Below are positions 33,101-42,136 of a stretch of 64,000 bases of DNA, in pieces (the stretch's first letter is position 1; every line of letters begins with the position of its first letter). Under the pieces are notes generated by a model that was not told the DNA's origin, made no database searches, and saw only the letters and a program-made list of their open reading frames with translations. Source of the stretch: Acidobacteriota bacterium (GTDB taxonomy: Bacteria > Acidobacteriota > Vicinamibacteria > Vicinamibacterales > UBA2999); the NCBI GenBank assembly GCA_016871195.1, contig VFZN01000002.1:124001-188000 (forward strand). Reading direction: 5' to 3'. The position numbers and the translations under genes were made by a program.

Positions 33101-34044
33101 GCGGCGAGCCTCGCGCCGACGCCGCCATCGCGCAGGGCTCGAAGAGCTTCGCGCTGGCGTCGCGGCTGTTCGATGCGCGCACGCGACACCTCGTCTGGGA
33201 TCTGTATGCCTGGTGCCGGCATCTGGACGATTGCACCGATGGCCAGCAGCTCGGTCATGGTCGGGCCACCGTGTCGGATCCACGGGCCGTCGTCGCAGAG
33301 TTGCGGCGCGAATCGGCGCGCGCCCTGAAAGGCGAGGCCGCGCCGGGCACGCCGTTCGCGGCGCTGGCACGCGTGGCGGCGGCCACGAATCTGCCGTCCG
33401 CCTTCGTGCACGACCATCTCACCGGCTTCGAGATGGATGCCGATGGTGTCACGTATCACGCGCCCGACGATACGTATCGCTACTGCTACCACGTGGCGGG
33501 CGTCGTCGGTCTGATGATGGCGTGGATCATGGGCGTGCGCGACCGCGACGTGCTGCTGCGTGGCTGCGACCTCGGCCTGGCCTTCCAGCTGACCAACATT
33601 GCGCGTGACGTCCAGGACGATGCCATGAACGGGCGAGTGTATGTGCCGGCCTGCTGGCTGAAGGAGGAGGGCGTCGTGATGACCCTCGGGCAGCCGCTGC
33701 CGGCCGGCGAGGCCCGCGTGGCCGTGCTGCGCGCCGCCTCGCGCCTGCTCGACAGTGCCGACGCCTATTACGCCTCGGCGTGGCATGGAGTCGGTGCGCT
33801 GCCCTGGCGTGCCGCCTGGGCCGTCGCCACGGCGCGGCACGTTTATGGCGACATCGGCCCCCTCGTGCGACGCGCTGGGCCCCGCGCCTGGGACACGCGG
33901 GCCTCGACGTCAACCCGCTGGAAGCTGATGCGGCTTCTGCAGGCACTCGTCGAGGTGGGTATCGGTCGAGTCGTGCCGCGCAGCCCTGCGCGGCCCGCGC
34001 GCACCGGCCTCTTCACTCCGGCGCTGCCCCCCGTGCTAGGCTGA
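33097..34044 (+). CDS. crtB: Phytoene synthase
   Basis: A 315-residue trans-isoprenyl head-to-head synthase. It has the first Asp motif D-D-C-T-D (44-48) in R-H-L-D-D-C-T-D and the second N-I-A-R-D-V-Q-D-D (167-175), plus the family's L-Y-A-W-C-R segment. It condenses two GGPP molecules to phytoene. The ATG overlaps the crtI stop by four bases, so the two steps are translationally coupled. The crtZ ATG follows its stop after four bases. Confidence 0.95.
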   Translation: MSGEPRADAAIAQGSKSFALASRLFDARTRHLVWDLYAWCRHLDDCTDGQQLGHGRATVSDPRAVVAELRRESARALKGEAAPGTPFAALARVAAATNLPSAFVHDHLTGFEMDADGVTYHAPDDTYRYCYHVAGVVGLMMAWIMGVRDRDVLLRGCDLGLAFQLTNIARDVQDDAMNGRVYVPACWLKEEGVVMTLGQPLPAGEARVAVLRAASRLLDSADAYYASAWHGVGALPWRAAWAVATARHVYGDIGPLVRRAGPRAWDTRASTSTRWKLMRLLQALVEVGIGRVVPRSPARPARTGLFTPALPPVLG

Positions 34045-34048
34045 ACCC

Positions 34049-34501
34049 ATGGCCTCGGCGTTTGTGTTTCTGGCGCTCTTCCTCGGTGCACTGCTGGCGA
34101 TGGAGGGCGTGGCCTATCTCACCCACAAGTACCTCATGCATGGCCCGCTGTGGTTCCTGCACCGGTCACATCACGAGCCGCACACGCACGCGTTCGAGTG
34201 GAACGACCTGTTCGGTGTCTTCTTTGCGCTGCCGTCCATCTGGCTCATCAACGAAGGCGTCACGCATCAGTCGTGGATGCTGCCCGTCGGTCTCGGCATG
34301 ACCGGCTACGGCATCATCTACTTCCTCTTCCACGATGTCGTCGTGCACCGGCGCATCCGCCTGCGCGGCGTACCGCAGTGGCCGTATCTGCGGCGCATCA
34401 TCATGGCGCACTTGGTACACCACAAGACGCACGCGCGCGACGGTGCGCAGTCGTTCGGCTTTCTCTACGCCCCCACGGACCTCACCTCCGACAGTCGCTA
34501 G
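34049..34501 (+). CDS. crtZ: Beta-carotene hydroxylase
   Basis: A 150-residue membrane di-iron hydroxylase. All ten diagnostic histidines are present: H-K-Y-L-M-H (26-31), H-R-S-H-H (38-42), H-D-V-V-V-H (95-100) and H-L-V-H-H (121-125). Hydrophobic helices lie at about 3-25 and 55-95. It adds 3-hydroxyl groups to beta-carotene, giving zeaxanthin via cryptoxanthin. It is the last gene of the crt operon. Its TAG stop shares the CTAG palindrome with the convergent phosphodiesterase gene. No ketolase or glycosylase gene is adjacent. Confidence 0.95.
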   Translation: MASAFVFLALFLGALLAMEGVAYLTHKYLMHGPLWFLHRSHHEPHTHAFEWNDLFGVFFALPSIWLINEGVTHQSWMLPVGLGMTGYGIIYFLFHDVVVHRRIRLRGVPQWPYLRRIIMAHLVHHKTHARDGAQSFGFLYAPTDLTSDSR

Positions 34502-35913
34502 CGCCGCGGCACCGGTGCCGCGTCCTGCAGCAGCCCCACCATCGGTACGCCATCGGCCGACGGCATCGGCACCCCCAGCAGCCGGGCCACGGTGGGTGCA
34601 ATGTCGATTTGCCGCAGCAGAGGCAGCGGCACGCCCGGGCGGATGCCGGCCCCGGCGGCAATGAATCCGGTGTGCATGCGCGGCTCGGTCGACAGGAAGC
34701 CATGTGCACCACGTCGCGTGGTCCCCACCAGCACCTCGCCGCCGGCCACACCGTCCGACACGTAGTAACCCTCGGCAGGTTCGATGAAGAAGGCCGCCTC
34801 CGGATAGCTGCCAAACGCATCGAGTTCCGCGCGGCTCACCACACGGAAGATGCCCTTGTAGCGTCCGGCCGCCAGTTCACGGAACCGCGCCTCGACCCTG
34901 GCGGCCAGCGCCGCATCGGCCGGATTCGCCAGCCGGATGGCCGTGGCATGCGCGGCCACCTCGAACGCGCTGATGCGCCCGTCGGCCCCCGTCGTCAGCC
35001 ATCCGCCCTCGCGCAGAATCACGTTCGGCTGAATCAGCGTGTGCACGCGCGAGAACCCGTGATCGCCCGTGATGATGAAGGCGGTGCGGGTCCGAATGCC
35101 GGCCTCCTCCGTGGCGCGCACGAGCCGGCCGATGTGTGCATCGACTCGCGCAAGCGCCGCGTGGGCCGCAGGCGTCCCCGGGCCCTCCGCATGCTGCACC
35201 GAATCGGTCTCCATCAGGTGGATGAGCAGGACGTTCGGCCGATGCGTCCGGACGATGCGCTCGGCGACCGCCGTCGTGAACCGATCGCGCTGCACCGCAC
35301 TGAGGTTGTCACGCGGTCCGAATCCGCCGAGGTCAGCCACCACCGCATCCACGAGACCCGGCGTCGAATCCCGGCGCGCCCGCTCGAGCCACGACTCGCC
35401 CTCGGGCATCTGGTTCGATTCCGGAAAGAGCACGTCCATCGTCGCACCCACGGTGACAGGCCATGAGGCCCCGGCCGCCGTCAGACCATGCTGACGCACG
35501 ACATCCCACAGAGCCGGTACTTTCATGGCCTCGTGCTCGTAGTACCAGGCCGATGAACCCCTGAGCGGGTCGAATTTCGTGTTGCTGGTGATGCCGTGCC
35601 GCACCGGCCTCGTGCCGGTCGCCAGCGAGGTGTGCGACGGATAGGTCATCGACGGGTATGCCACTTCGACGCCTTCGGCTCGTGACCCTGCCTCCCACAG
35701 CGCACGCAGGGCCGGCAGCGCGCCGGGACTGCGGTCGGCGTCGAGATACATCTGCGGGCGGAATCCATCGATGGAAATCACGACCACGTGGTCGGCCAGG
35801 CGGGGCGTCTGCGCGGTCACCGTCGTGACGAAGATGGCCGCGAGGATGAGCGCGCTCGCCATCAGCAGGCGACCACGCATCGACAGGCGACGGGCAGCAG
35901 GGTAGCATTTCAT
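34498..35913 (-). CDS. Secreted alkaline-phosphatase-superfamily phosphodiesterase (NPP-like)
   Basis: A 471-residue protein with a signal peptide (ending T-V-T-A-Q, about residue 35) and a type I phosphodiesterase/nucleotide pyrophosphatase domain. Metal ligand Asp49 is in V-V-I-S-I-D-G-F-R-P, the nucleophile is Thr90 in Y-P-S-M-T-Y-P-S-H-T, and later ligands are in H-L-M-E-T-D-S-V-Q-H and T-G-D-H-G-F. It would cleave phosphodiester bonds in the periplasm; the substrate could be a nucleotide, lipid headgroup or cell-wall polymer. ATG 35913 is supported by CATAAT seven bases upstream; ATG 35880 would give a shorter leader. It converges with crtZ. Confidence 0.9.
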   Translation of the reverse strand: MKCYPAARRLSMRGRLLMASALILAAIFVTTVTAQTPRLADHVVVISIDGFRPQMYLDADRSPGALPALRALWEAGSRAEGVEVAYPSMTYPSHTSLATGTRPVRHGITSNTKFDPLRGSSAWYYEHEAMKVPALWDVVRQHGLTAAGASWPVTVGATMDVLFPESNQMPEGESWLERARRDSTPGLVDAVVADLGGFGPRDNLSAVQRDRFTTAVAERIVRTHRPNVLLIHLMETDSVQHAEGPGTPAAHAALARVDAHIGRLVRATEEAGIRTRTAFIITGDHGFSRVHTLIQPNVILREGGWLTTGADGRISAFEVAAHATAIRLANPADAALAARVEARFRELAAGRYKGIFRVVSRAELDAFGSYPEAAFFIEPAEGYYVSDGVAGGEVLVGTTRRGAHGFLSTEPRMHTGFIAAGAGIRPGVPLPLLRQIDIAPTVARLLGVPMPSADGVPMVGLLQDAAPVPRR

Positions 35914-35920
35914 GGTCCTC

Positions 35921-35926
35921 ATTATG
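35921..35926 (-). promoter_or_regulatory. Candidate -10 (CATAAT) for phosphodiesterase gene
   Basis: CATAAT on the minus strand (five of six consensus) ends seven bases before the ATG at 35913, consistent with a leaderless start there. The divergent GGDEF gene begins at 35957. Confidence 0.45.
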
Positions 35927-35956
35927 CGCGGCCTGCGGTAGGATGCGGCGGCGATC

Positions 35957-36586
35957 ATGCGTCGTCTTGTGGCACAGCTCATCATCCGCGTGGCACCCGC
36001 GCTCGCTGAGGAGATCGGCCGGCGGCAGGCCGTGAGCGCTCGGCGGCAAGAGGCCCGGCGGCAGGCCGCGCGTCGCCAGCTGCTCATCGACGCGGCGTTC
36101 ACCGACCACCTGACTAGGCTCGCCAACCGACGTGCCTGTGACGCGTGCCTCCAGCAGTGCCTCACCGCTGACGGGGACGCAGAGACGCGCGCCGCCCTGA
36201 TCCTCATCGACCTCGATCACTTCAAGCACATCAACGACGTCTGCGGTCACATCGCCGGCGATCGGGCCCTCCAGGCCGTGGCCCGTGTGCTGTCATCGCA
36301 CACACGGTCTGGCACGGACCGGGTCTTCCGCATCGGCGGTGAGGAGTTTGCGGTGATCACCTCGGACTGCCTCACGCGAGAGCAGCTCCACGGCATGGCC
36401 CTGCGACTGATTGCCGCCATCGCGCGTGAACGCGTGCAGACGGGCACGCTGACGATGCCGCTGACCGCCAGCGCCGGAGCCACGTTCGTCGGGATCGACG
36501 ACACAGACGTCTCACGTGTGATCGCCCGCGCCGATGCCCTCCTCTACGCAGCCAAGCACGACGGACGCAATCGCGCATGCGCATGA
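35957..36586 (+). CDS. Stand-alone GGDEF protein, predicted diguanylate cyclase
   Basis: A 209-residue protein. A basic N-terminal helix (about 20-45, Arg/Gln-rich, coiled-coil-like) is followed by one GGDEF domain with D-H-L-T-R-L-A-N-R-R, metal Asp85 and Asp94, and the active loop G-G-E-E-F (127-131). It should make cyclic di-GMP. The inhibitory R-x-x-D site five residues before the loop is not intact: Arg117 and Asp121 are one residue too far apart (R-S-G-T-D). No sensor domain or membrane helix is present. Its stop overlaps the amidohydrolase start. Confidence 0.85.
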   Translation: MRRLVAQLIIRVAPALAEEIGRRQAVSARRQEARRQAARRQLLIDAAFTDHLTRLANRRACDACLQQCLTADGDAETRAALILIDLDHFKHINDVCGHIAGDRALQAVARVLSSHTRSGTDRVFRIGGEEFAVITSDCLTREQLHGMALRLIAAIARERVQTGTLTMPLTASAGATFVGIDDTDVSRVIARADALLYAAKHDGRNRACA

Positions 36587-38112
36587 CAGCCCCACGTCTC
36601 TTCCCCCGTATCGGTGCTGCGTCGCTCTCGCGCCGCGATCTGCTGCGCTCGGCTGCCGGGCTGTGTGCGGCCTCGGCCGGGGTCGGCATGTCGACCGCTG
36701 CGGCGCAGCCGCGCCTGCGTCCTCCCTCGGGCCCGTACGTCATCGACGCAGGGTGGGCGTGGATCGCATCCGGCGACGAGACCGCCGCGCTGCAGCGCGA
36801 GGTGTCGATCGTGGTCCGTCACGGTCGCATCGAAGAGGTGGGGCGCGCTGTCGGTCGCGGGCTGCCGCGCATCGATGCCCGCACGCACCTGGTGCTGCCC
36901 GGATTCATCAGCGGACACACCCACGTCGCCAGCGGCACACCGACCCGCGGCATCATCGAGGGCGGGCGTTCGTATCAGCGTCCGCTGGAACTGCTCGACC
37001 AGCTGCCAGACGAGGACCTCGATGCAGTCACCGCGGCGAATCTGGCCGAGCTCATCCGTAGCGGGTGCACCACGACGCTCGACATGAGCCTCAGCCTCCG
37101 TCAGGCCCAGTCGTTCGTGCGGGTAGCCACACGGTTCCGGGCACGCGGCTATCCGGCACCGATGATTCCCGGCACGCGTCGCCTCTTCGATATCTGGTAT
37201 CGCCGCACCGACGCGGTGCTGCAGGACGCCACAGCCGAGACGCTCCGCGAGATTGCCGACGCCCGGGCCTTTGCGCTCATGCACGCCCGCAGGAACGACG
37301 GCCTCATTCGCCCGCAGATGGCCGCCCACGCTACCGACACTCACACGCCGGACACCATGCGTGCCCTCATTCAGGCCGCGCGTGACGTCGGCGAAGGCCT
37401 GCACCTGCACCTGGCGCAGGGGGCTCGGGAATCCGCCACGGTCCAGCGCCTCCGGGGACAATCGCCGGTGCGCTGGCTCGATGAGCTCGGCGCCTTCTCG
37501 ATGCCCTGTTTCGGAGCACACATGGCCGGGGTCGACTGGGCCGCCGATGGTCCCCTGCTCGCAGCACGCGGAGTGGTCTATGCCCATTGCCCTTCGGCGG
37601 GCGGGGCCGGGGGCGATACGCAGCCCTGGCCCGAAGCCCTCGCCGCAGGGGTACCCGTCAACATCGGCATCGACACGCACTCGAACGACTATCTCGAGAA
37701 TCTCAAGCTCGCGGTGCTCTACGGGCAGGCGCGCGAGAGCCTGCTGCGCGCCTCGAGTCCGGTGCCGGTCAGGCGGCCCACCGTGGCCGATGCGCTGCGC
37801 AGTGCCACCCTGGTGCCGGCACAGGCCCTGAAGCGGCCCGACCTCGGACGCCTGCGCCCGGGAGCCGAGGCCGATCTCGTGTCGATCGACGTCAGCGGCC
37901 TGCTCGTCGGCACCGGCGCCCTTCCGCCCGAGCCGCTCAATCTGCTGCTGTATGGCCACGGCCTCTCGGTGCGCCACGTGATGACACACGGCCACGTACA
38001 GGTCTTCCACGGACGCTTCATCGCCGATGATGAAGAGGCCGTGGCCGCACGCGGCGGAGCGGTCGTCCGACGCCTGTGGGCCACCCTCGAACGCGAGGGC
38101 TGGTTCCGCTGA
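36583..38112 (+). CDS. Tat-exported amidohydrolase (Atz/Trz-like)
   Basis: A 509-residue metal-dependent hydrolase. The leader carries a twin-arginine motif S-R-R-D-L-L (16-21) and a hydrophobic stretch ending in A-A-A-Q. The TIM-barrel metal site shows G-H-T-H (111-114), a His pair in L-H-L-H-L (273-277), His313 in F-G-A-H-M and Asp364 in G-I-D-T-H-S-N-D. The Glu that normally follows the third His motif (H-L-A-E) is Gln279 here, unusual for deaminating members. Tat export suggests the metal is loaded in the cytoplasm and the enzyme works in the periplasm. The ATG overlaps the GGDEF stop as ATGA; an ATG two codons upstream (36577) is possible. Confidence 0.85.
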   Translation: MTAPRLFPRIGAASLSRRDLLRSAAGLCAASAGVGMSTAAAQPRLRPPSGPYVIDAGWAWIASGDETAALQREVSIVVRHGRIEEVGRAVGRGLPRIDARTHLVLPGFISGHTHVASGTPTRGIIEGGRSYQRPLELLDQLPDEDLDAVTAANLAELIRSGCTTTLDMSLSLRQAQSFVRVATRFRARGYPAPMIPGTRRLFDIWYRRTDAVLQDATAETLREIADARAFALMHARRNDGLIRPQMAAHATDTHTPDTMRALIQAARDVGEGLHLHLAQGARESATVQRLRGQSPVRWLDELGAFSMPCFGAHMAGVDWAADGPLLAARGVVYAHCPSAGGAGGDTQPWPEALAAGVPVNIGIDTHSNDYLENLKLAVLYGQARESLLRASSPVPVRRPTVADALRSATLVPAQALKRPDLGRLRPGAEADLVSIDVSGLLVGTGALPPEPLNLLLYGHGLSVRHVMTHGHVQVFHGRFIADDEEAVAARGGAVVRRLWATLEREGWFR

Positions 38113-38137
38113 GGTTGCCCGTGGCGACAGACGGGCC

Positions 38138-38143
38138 TACACT
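38138..38143 (+). promoter_or_regulatory. Candidate -10 (TACACT) for leaderless amidase gene
   Basis: TACACT ends seven bases before the ATG at 38151. A TTGCCC at 38115-38120 is spaced by exactly 17 bp and could be the -35. Confidence 0.55.
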
Positions 38144-38150
38144 GCGCCTC

Positions 38151-40613
38151 ATGCGTGTTGCCCGTCATCTTGTCGTTGCGGTTCTGCTGGCCGGCCTGCT
38201 GCAGCAGGTGGCCACCGCCGTCACCCCGCTGCCCTCCGCCGACGGCCAGTTCTGGGATGTGCAGGACACCTCGCCGTGGGCGCAGGACAGCGGCAGCATT
38301 GCCACCGGCGGCCGGTCACATCCCTTCAACGGCTTCGGCTATCTCAAGTGGCAATCGTCCTCGACTCAGGACGCCCTGCCACTTCGGGGATTCGGGCTGA
38401 CCCACGACGGGGCCGAGCGCGTCGACAGCCTCACGCCCCTCATGGAAGACGGCTTCGTAATCGATCGCGAGCTGTTCGCCCCCCGCGATGCCGACTATCT
38501 GCGCTACGTCGACACGTTCCGGAATACGACACGCGACTCACGCACGCTGCGCGTCGCATGGGGCGGCGCAACCGGGGCCTTCGACGATGGGGGGCGTGTG
38601 GCGGTGGCGACAACCTCAAGTGGCGATCGGCGCATCGATGCGACGGATACCTTCGTCACGGTGATGCAGAACGCCCGCAACGTCGATGACCCGATGCGCG
38701 GGCCGTCGGGCCACGGGCCGTCGGCGCACGTCCTGGGTACGATGCCCGGCCTCTTCACCGGGGCCGGAGACATGTATGCCAACCCGTTCACCGATGCGTG
38801 GCCTGGGTATGACCCGGCGCACATCGGCTATGTGTTCACGATCACCGTCCCTGCAGGAGAGACGGCCTCGCTGATGACCTTTGTGGTGAAGGGACAGAGC
38901 GAGGTCTACGACCCGCGCGGAGGCTATCCCATCCCGCGCACCGATGCCCTGCTGTCGACGTGGTCTGATCCGGTCTATGCCGGTGCCGACCGCCGCGTGC
39001 CTGCGGCCGGCAGCGAGATTGCGCGGGTGACGAAGGTGGCGCAGCAGCTGGTCGCCTCGCCTGACCTGCGTGGCCTCACCCCTCGCCAGCGCGCCGCCAT
39101 CATCAACTGGCAGCTGCCGGGCACCGAAGGCCTGCCGGCGTTCACGGTCGTCGAGCAGTCGGTCACGCAGCTGCAGGCCGCGCTCACCGCCGGCCAGGCC
39201 ACCAGCGTCGACATGGTGCGTGAATACCTGGCACGCCTGACCCGCTTCGATCGCCACGGGCCCACCTATCGGTCGGTGCTGTCGATCAGCCCCCGCGCCA
39301 TGGCCGACGCGCGGATGCGTGATGCGGAACGGATGGCGGGCACGGTGCGCGGAGCGTTCCACGGGCTGCCCATCGTGCTGAAGGACAACATTGACGCGAC
39401 GGAACTGCCCACGACCGGAGGCGCGCGCGCACTGGCCGATCATCGGCCGCGGCTCGACTCGCGCATGGCCGCCGGCATGAAGCGCGGCGGGGCGATCATC
39501 CTCGGCAAGGCCAACCTCGACGAATTCCCCTTCGGCGACTTCGGCATCAGCACCGTCGGCGGCACGGTCGGCAACGCCTACGACTCGTCACTCAGCACCG
39601 CAGGCTCGAGCGGCGGCAGTGCGACGGCGACGGCCGCCAGCCTCGCGGCGCTGGCCTTCGGCACCGACACGTGCAACTCACTCTCGAACCCTGCCGGCTT
39701 TGCGGCGCTCGCCACGATTCGTACGACACGCGGCTTCACCAGCCGTGCGGGCGTCATGCCGCTGAATACCTACAACGATGCGGTGGGCCCGATGGGACGC
39801 TCGATCAGGGACATCGCGCTGGCCCTTGACCTCGTGACCGGCCGCGATGCCGAAGACCCGATCACCGCCGACGCTGACGCACACAAACCCGCGTCGTTCA
39901 CGGCCGGGCTCGAGCGCGCCTCACTGCAGGGCAAACGCCTCGGGGCCTTCCGGCAGCGCTTCGTCGGCATCACCGGCGAGCAGGAAGCCGCGGGCATCAT
40001 CGACCGCGCCATCGCCGACCTGCGCGCGGCAGGTGCGACGGTAATCGACGTGGCCATTCCCGACTATGACGCGGTGTATGCACGGGCTCGGGGCACGGCG
40101 CCCGGCTCACTGAAGGCCGGGTGGACAGCCTACCTCACACGGGGGGCACGGCCGGGTGAACCGGTGCTGACCATCGAGCAGCTCATTGCCTCGGGGAAGA
40201 TGGCCCCGGCCGGACAGCGGCGTCTGGAATCGGCACTGGTCCCAGTGCCGCAGGGCGCAGCGCTCGAGGCAGCCACTGCCAGGTTCACGGCCGCACGCGA
40301 GGCCTATCGGCAGGTGCTGGTCGACCTCATGAACCGTCATCAGCTCGACGCGCTGATCTATCCGGCGAATCTTGCACGGCCGCACACCCACGAAGGCGGC
40401 GCAGAGCGCTACGGCACCGAGCCCGGCACCTGCGAGGAAAGCGCCGCGACCGGCCTGCCGCAGGTCACCGTGCCCGCCGGGTTCATGGGCGGGCGCTATC
40501 CGGTCGGCCTGTCACTGCTGGGGCGGATGTGGGCCGATCAGGCGCTCCTTGAGATGGCCCACGCGTACGAGCAGCGCACGCAGCATCGGCGTCTGCCAGA
40601 CCGCGTTCGCTGA
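38151..40613 (+). CDS. Secreted amidase-signature enzyme with extra N-terminal domain
   Basis: An 820-residue protein with a signal peptide (about 1-22), an N-terminal domain of about 300 residues that I do not recognise (probably beta-rich; F-G-L-T-H-D-G-A-E-R-V-D, D-T-F-R-N-T-T), and a C-terminal amidase-signature domain (about 335-815). The catalytic set is Lys411 (V-L-K-D-N-I), cis-Ser487 (A-G-S-S-G-G-S) and nucleophile Ser510 in G-T-D-T-C-N-S, with the spacing normal for the family. It should hydrolyse an amide in the periplasm or outside; the substrate is unknown. A strong hairpin follows the stop. Confidence 0.88.
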   Translation: MRVARHLVVAVLLAGLLQQVATAVTPLPSADGQFWDVQDTSPWAQDSGSIATGGRSHPFNGFGYLKWQSSSTQDALPLRGFGLTHDGAERVDSLTPLMEDGFVIDRELFAPRDADYLRYVDTFRNTTRDSRTLRVAWGGATGAFDDGGRVAVATTSSGDRRIDATDTFVTVMQNARNVDDPMRGPSGHGPSAHVLGTMPGLFTGAGDMYANPFTDAWPGYDPAHIGYVFTITVPAGETASLMTFVVKGQSEVYDPRGGYPIPRTDALLSTWSDPVYAGADRRVPAAGSEIARVTKVAQQLVASPDLRGLTPRQRAAIINWQLPGTEGLPAFTVVEQSVTQLQAALTAGQATSVDMVREYLARLTRFDRHGPTYRSVLSISPRAMADARMRDAERMAGTVRGAFHGLPIVLKDNIDATELPTTGGARALADHRPRLDSRMAAGMKRGGAIILGKANLDEFPFGDFGISTVGGTVGNAYDSSLSTAGSSGGSATATAASLAALAFGTDTCNSLSNPAGFAALATIRTTRGFTSRAGVMPLNTYNDAVGPMGRSIRDIALALDLVTGRDAEDPITADADAHKPASFTAGLERASLQGKRLGAFRQRFVGITGEQEAAGIIDRAIADLRAAGATVIDVAIPDYDAVYARARGTAPGSLKAGWTAYLTRGARPGEPVLTIEQLIASGKMAPAGQRRLESALVPVPQGAALEAATARFTAAREAYRQVLVDLMNRHQLDALIYPANLARPHTHEGGAERYGTEPGTCEESAATGLPQVTVPAGFMGGRYPVGLSLLGRMWADQALLEMAHAYEQRTQHRRLPDRVR

Positions 40614-40616
40614 CCG

Positions 40617-40640
40617 GCGTGCGCCGGTGCCGGCGCACGC
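40617..40640. terminator. GC-rich palindrome between convergent amidase and M24 genes
   Basis: Arms GCGTGCGCCGG (40617-40627) and CCGGCGCACGC (40630-40640) are perfectly complementary with two bases between them. It begins four bases after the amidase stop and ends three bases before the M24 stop, so it can form at the end of both transcripts. There is no T-run on either side. Confidence 0.6.
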
Positions 40641-40642
40641 GC

Positions 40643-42022
40643 TCATCGGATGAGATACCACAACTCCTGACGCGGCCGGAAGAACGTCCAGCCATCGTCG
40701 GCGAGCCAGGCGACGTCCTCCATCATCACGAACACCTTCTGCCCGTTCCACTCGGGCACGGCGGTGGCCGTGTTGAGTTCAATGGAAATGTAGGAACCGG
40801 CGCGCAGGCGCCGCTGGGCCTGCTGCCCGATGTCGGCGCGCTGCGATGCGCGGAAATCGATCGACGCCCCGAGGCCATGCCCCTGCGCCCCCACGGGGTG
40901 CGAGTAGATCATCGCCTCGATCTTCCGCTCGCCCATCTCGGCCATCGTGTCGAGGTAGACATCGCCTGCCAGGCGGCCCGGCCGTGAATGCCGCCGCATC
41001 AGGGCATCCTGCAGCGTGTTGGTGTTCCGCATCGCCTGCTTCAGTCCCTCGGGCACGTCGCGCTCGCCCTCGCGCAGCACGTAGGCCATCTTCTGCCAGT
41101 CGGTGTCGAAGCCCATGTAGCTGATGCCGAAGTCAACGTGCACCACATCGCCCCGCTCGATGAGTGTCGACTCGGGCGCCACGGCGAGAAATCCCCGCGA
41201 GGTGGCATTAGGCCGGTTGGGCTTCTGCACGCGCAGGTCGGGCTGGAACCACGTGCGCACCCCGTGCGCGGCCAGCGCGTCGTACAGCCAGCGTCGCACG
41301 TCGCCCACCCGCGTGACACCGGGCGTGATGACCTCGTTCGACAGCGCCCGTTGCACCAGATATTCGGTCATCGCCGTCGCCGCCGTATAGTGCTCGCGCT
41401 CCTCGGGCAGCCGCGTGTCGAGATACTCCTCGATGAGGTCGGCCGCGCTGACGAACCGCTCGACATACCGGGGGCCGACAGCGCGTCGCAGGAAAGCATG
41501 TGTATCGAAAGTCAGCGACCGTGTGACGCCGCGTGTGCCGCCGATGCTGAGGCCGATGGTCTTCGGATCGAATTCGTCCATCAGCTGGCCCAGCCGCACG
41601 TCGGCCGGCACGGGCTCGTCGGGTGACTCGAAAAAGCGCTTGAGATTGTCTTCGGAATATCCGGTGATCGCGATGCGCTTGAGACCGGCGGTACCGGTAT
41701 CGACGAATACAAAGAAATCACGATTGCCGGCATACGGACGCGGCGGTGCCACCCAGCTGGTCAGCGGGTCGTCATGGAACTCTTCGTTGACGACAATCCA
41801 CATGGCGACGGCGTGCTTCCGCATGAGTGGCAGCAGCTGTGCGTGGCGCCGCTCGAGCCATTGCTCGCGCAGCGTCATCTGCTGCGAGGGCGGCAGCAGC
41901 CGCGGGGCCTCTGGTGCCCGGGCCTGGGCGGCGACCGGGTCCGGTGCGAGCGCCGCGAGCGTGGCGCAGAACGCCAGAGTCAGCAGCCGACGGAGGTGAC
42001 GAGCGACGGGGGCAGGCAGCAT
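40643..42022 (-). CDS. Second secreted M24-family metallopeptidase
   Basis: A 459-residue protein with a signal peptide (about 1-33, ending V-A-A-Q), an N-terminal creatinase-like domain and a C-terminal M24 domain. Metal-site motifs are H-V-D-F-G-I, F-D-T-D-W, a His in Q-G-H-G-L-G, S-I-E-L-N-T and M-M-E-D-V. It is a clear paralogue of the enzyme at 17293-18630, including the shared Y-M-G-F-x-T-D and W-Y/F-L-I-R endings. Xaa-Pro aminopeptidase activity is likely but unproven for the secreted branch. It diverges from the DsrE gene. Confidence 0.88.
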   Translation of the reverse strand: MLPAPVARHLRRLLTLAFCATLAALAPDPVAAQARAPEAPRLLPPSQQMTLREQWLERRHAQLLPLMRKHAVAMWIVVNEEFHDDPLTSWVAPPRPYAGNRDFFVFVDTGTAGLKRIAITGYSEDNLKRFFESPDEPVPADVRLGQLMDEFDPKTIGLSIGGTRGVTRSLTFDTHAFLRRAVGPRYVERFVSAADLIEEYLDTRLPEEREHYTAATAMTEYLVQRALSNEVITPGVTRVGDVRRWLYDALAAHGVRTWFQPDLRVQKPNRPNATSRGFLAVAPESTLIERGDVVHVDFGISYMGFDTDWQKMAYVLREGERDVPEGLKQAMRNTNTLQDALMRRHSRPGRLAGDVYLDTMAEMGERKIEAMIYSHPVGAQGHGLGASIDFRASQRADIGQQAQRRLRAGSYISIELNTATAVPEWNGQKVFVMMEDVAWLADDGWTFFRPRQELWYLIR

Positions 42023-42136
42023 GCCGACATCTTGCCATGGCTGCGCGTGAGCCCCCCGGACACGAGTACACTGGCAGGGGCGCAGGTCGCCGCGGTGCAG
42101 CAGCGTACCGCCGCGCAGCGCCACGGAGATCTGCCC

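Noticed and set aside
36544-38010. A 488-codon minus-strand frame opposite the amidohydrolase
   Set aside because: The plus-strand frame has a Tat signal and a full metal-ligand set; the antisense frame has neither motifs nor a start context.
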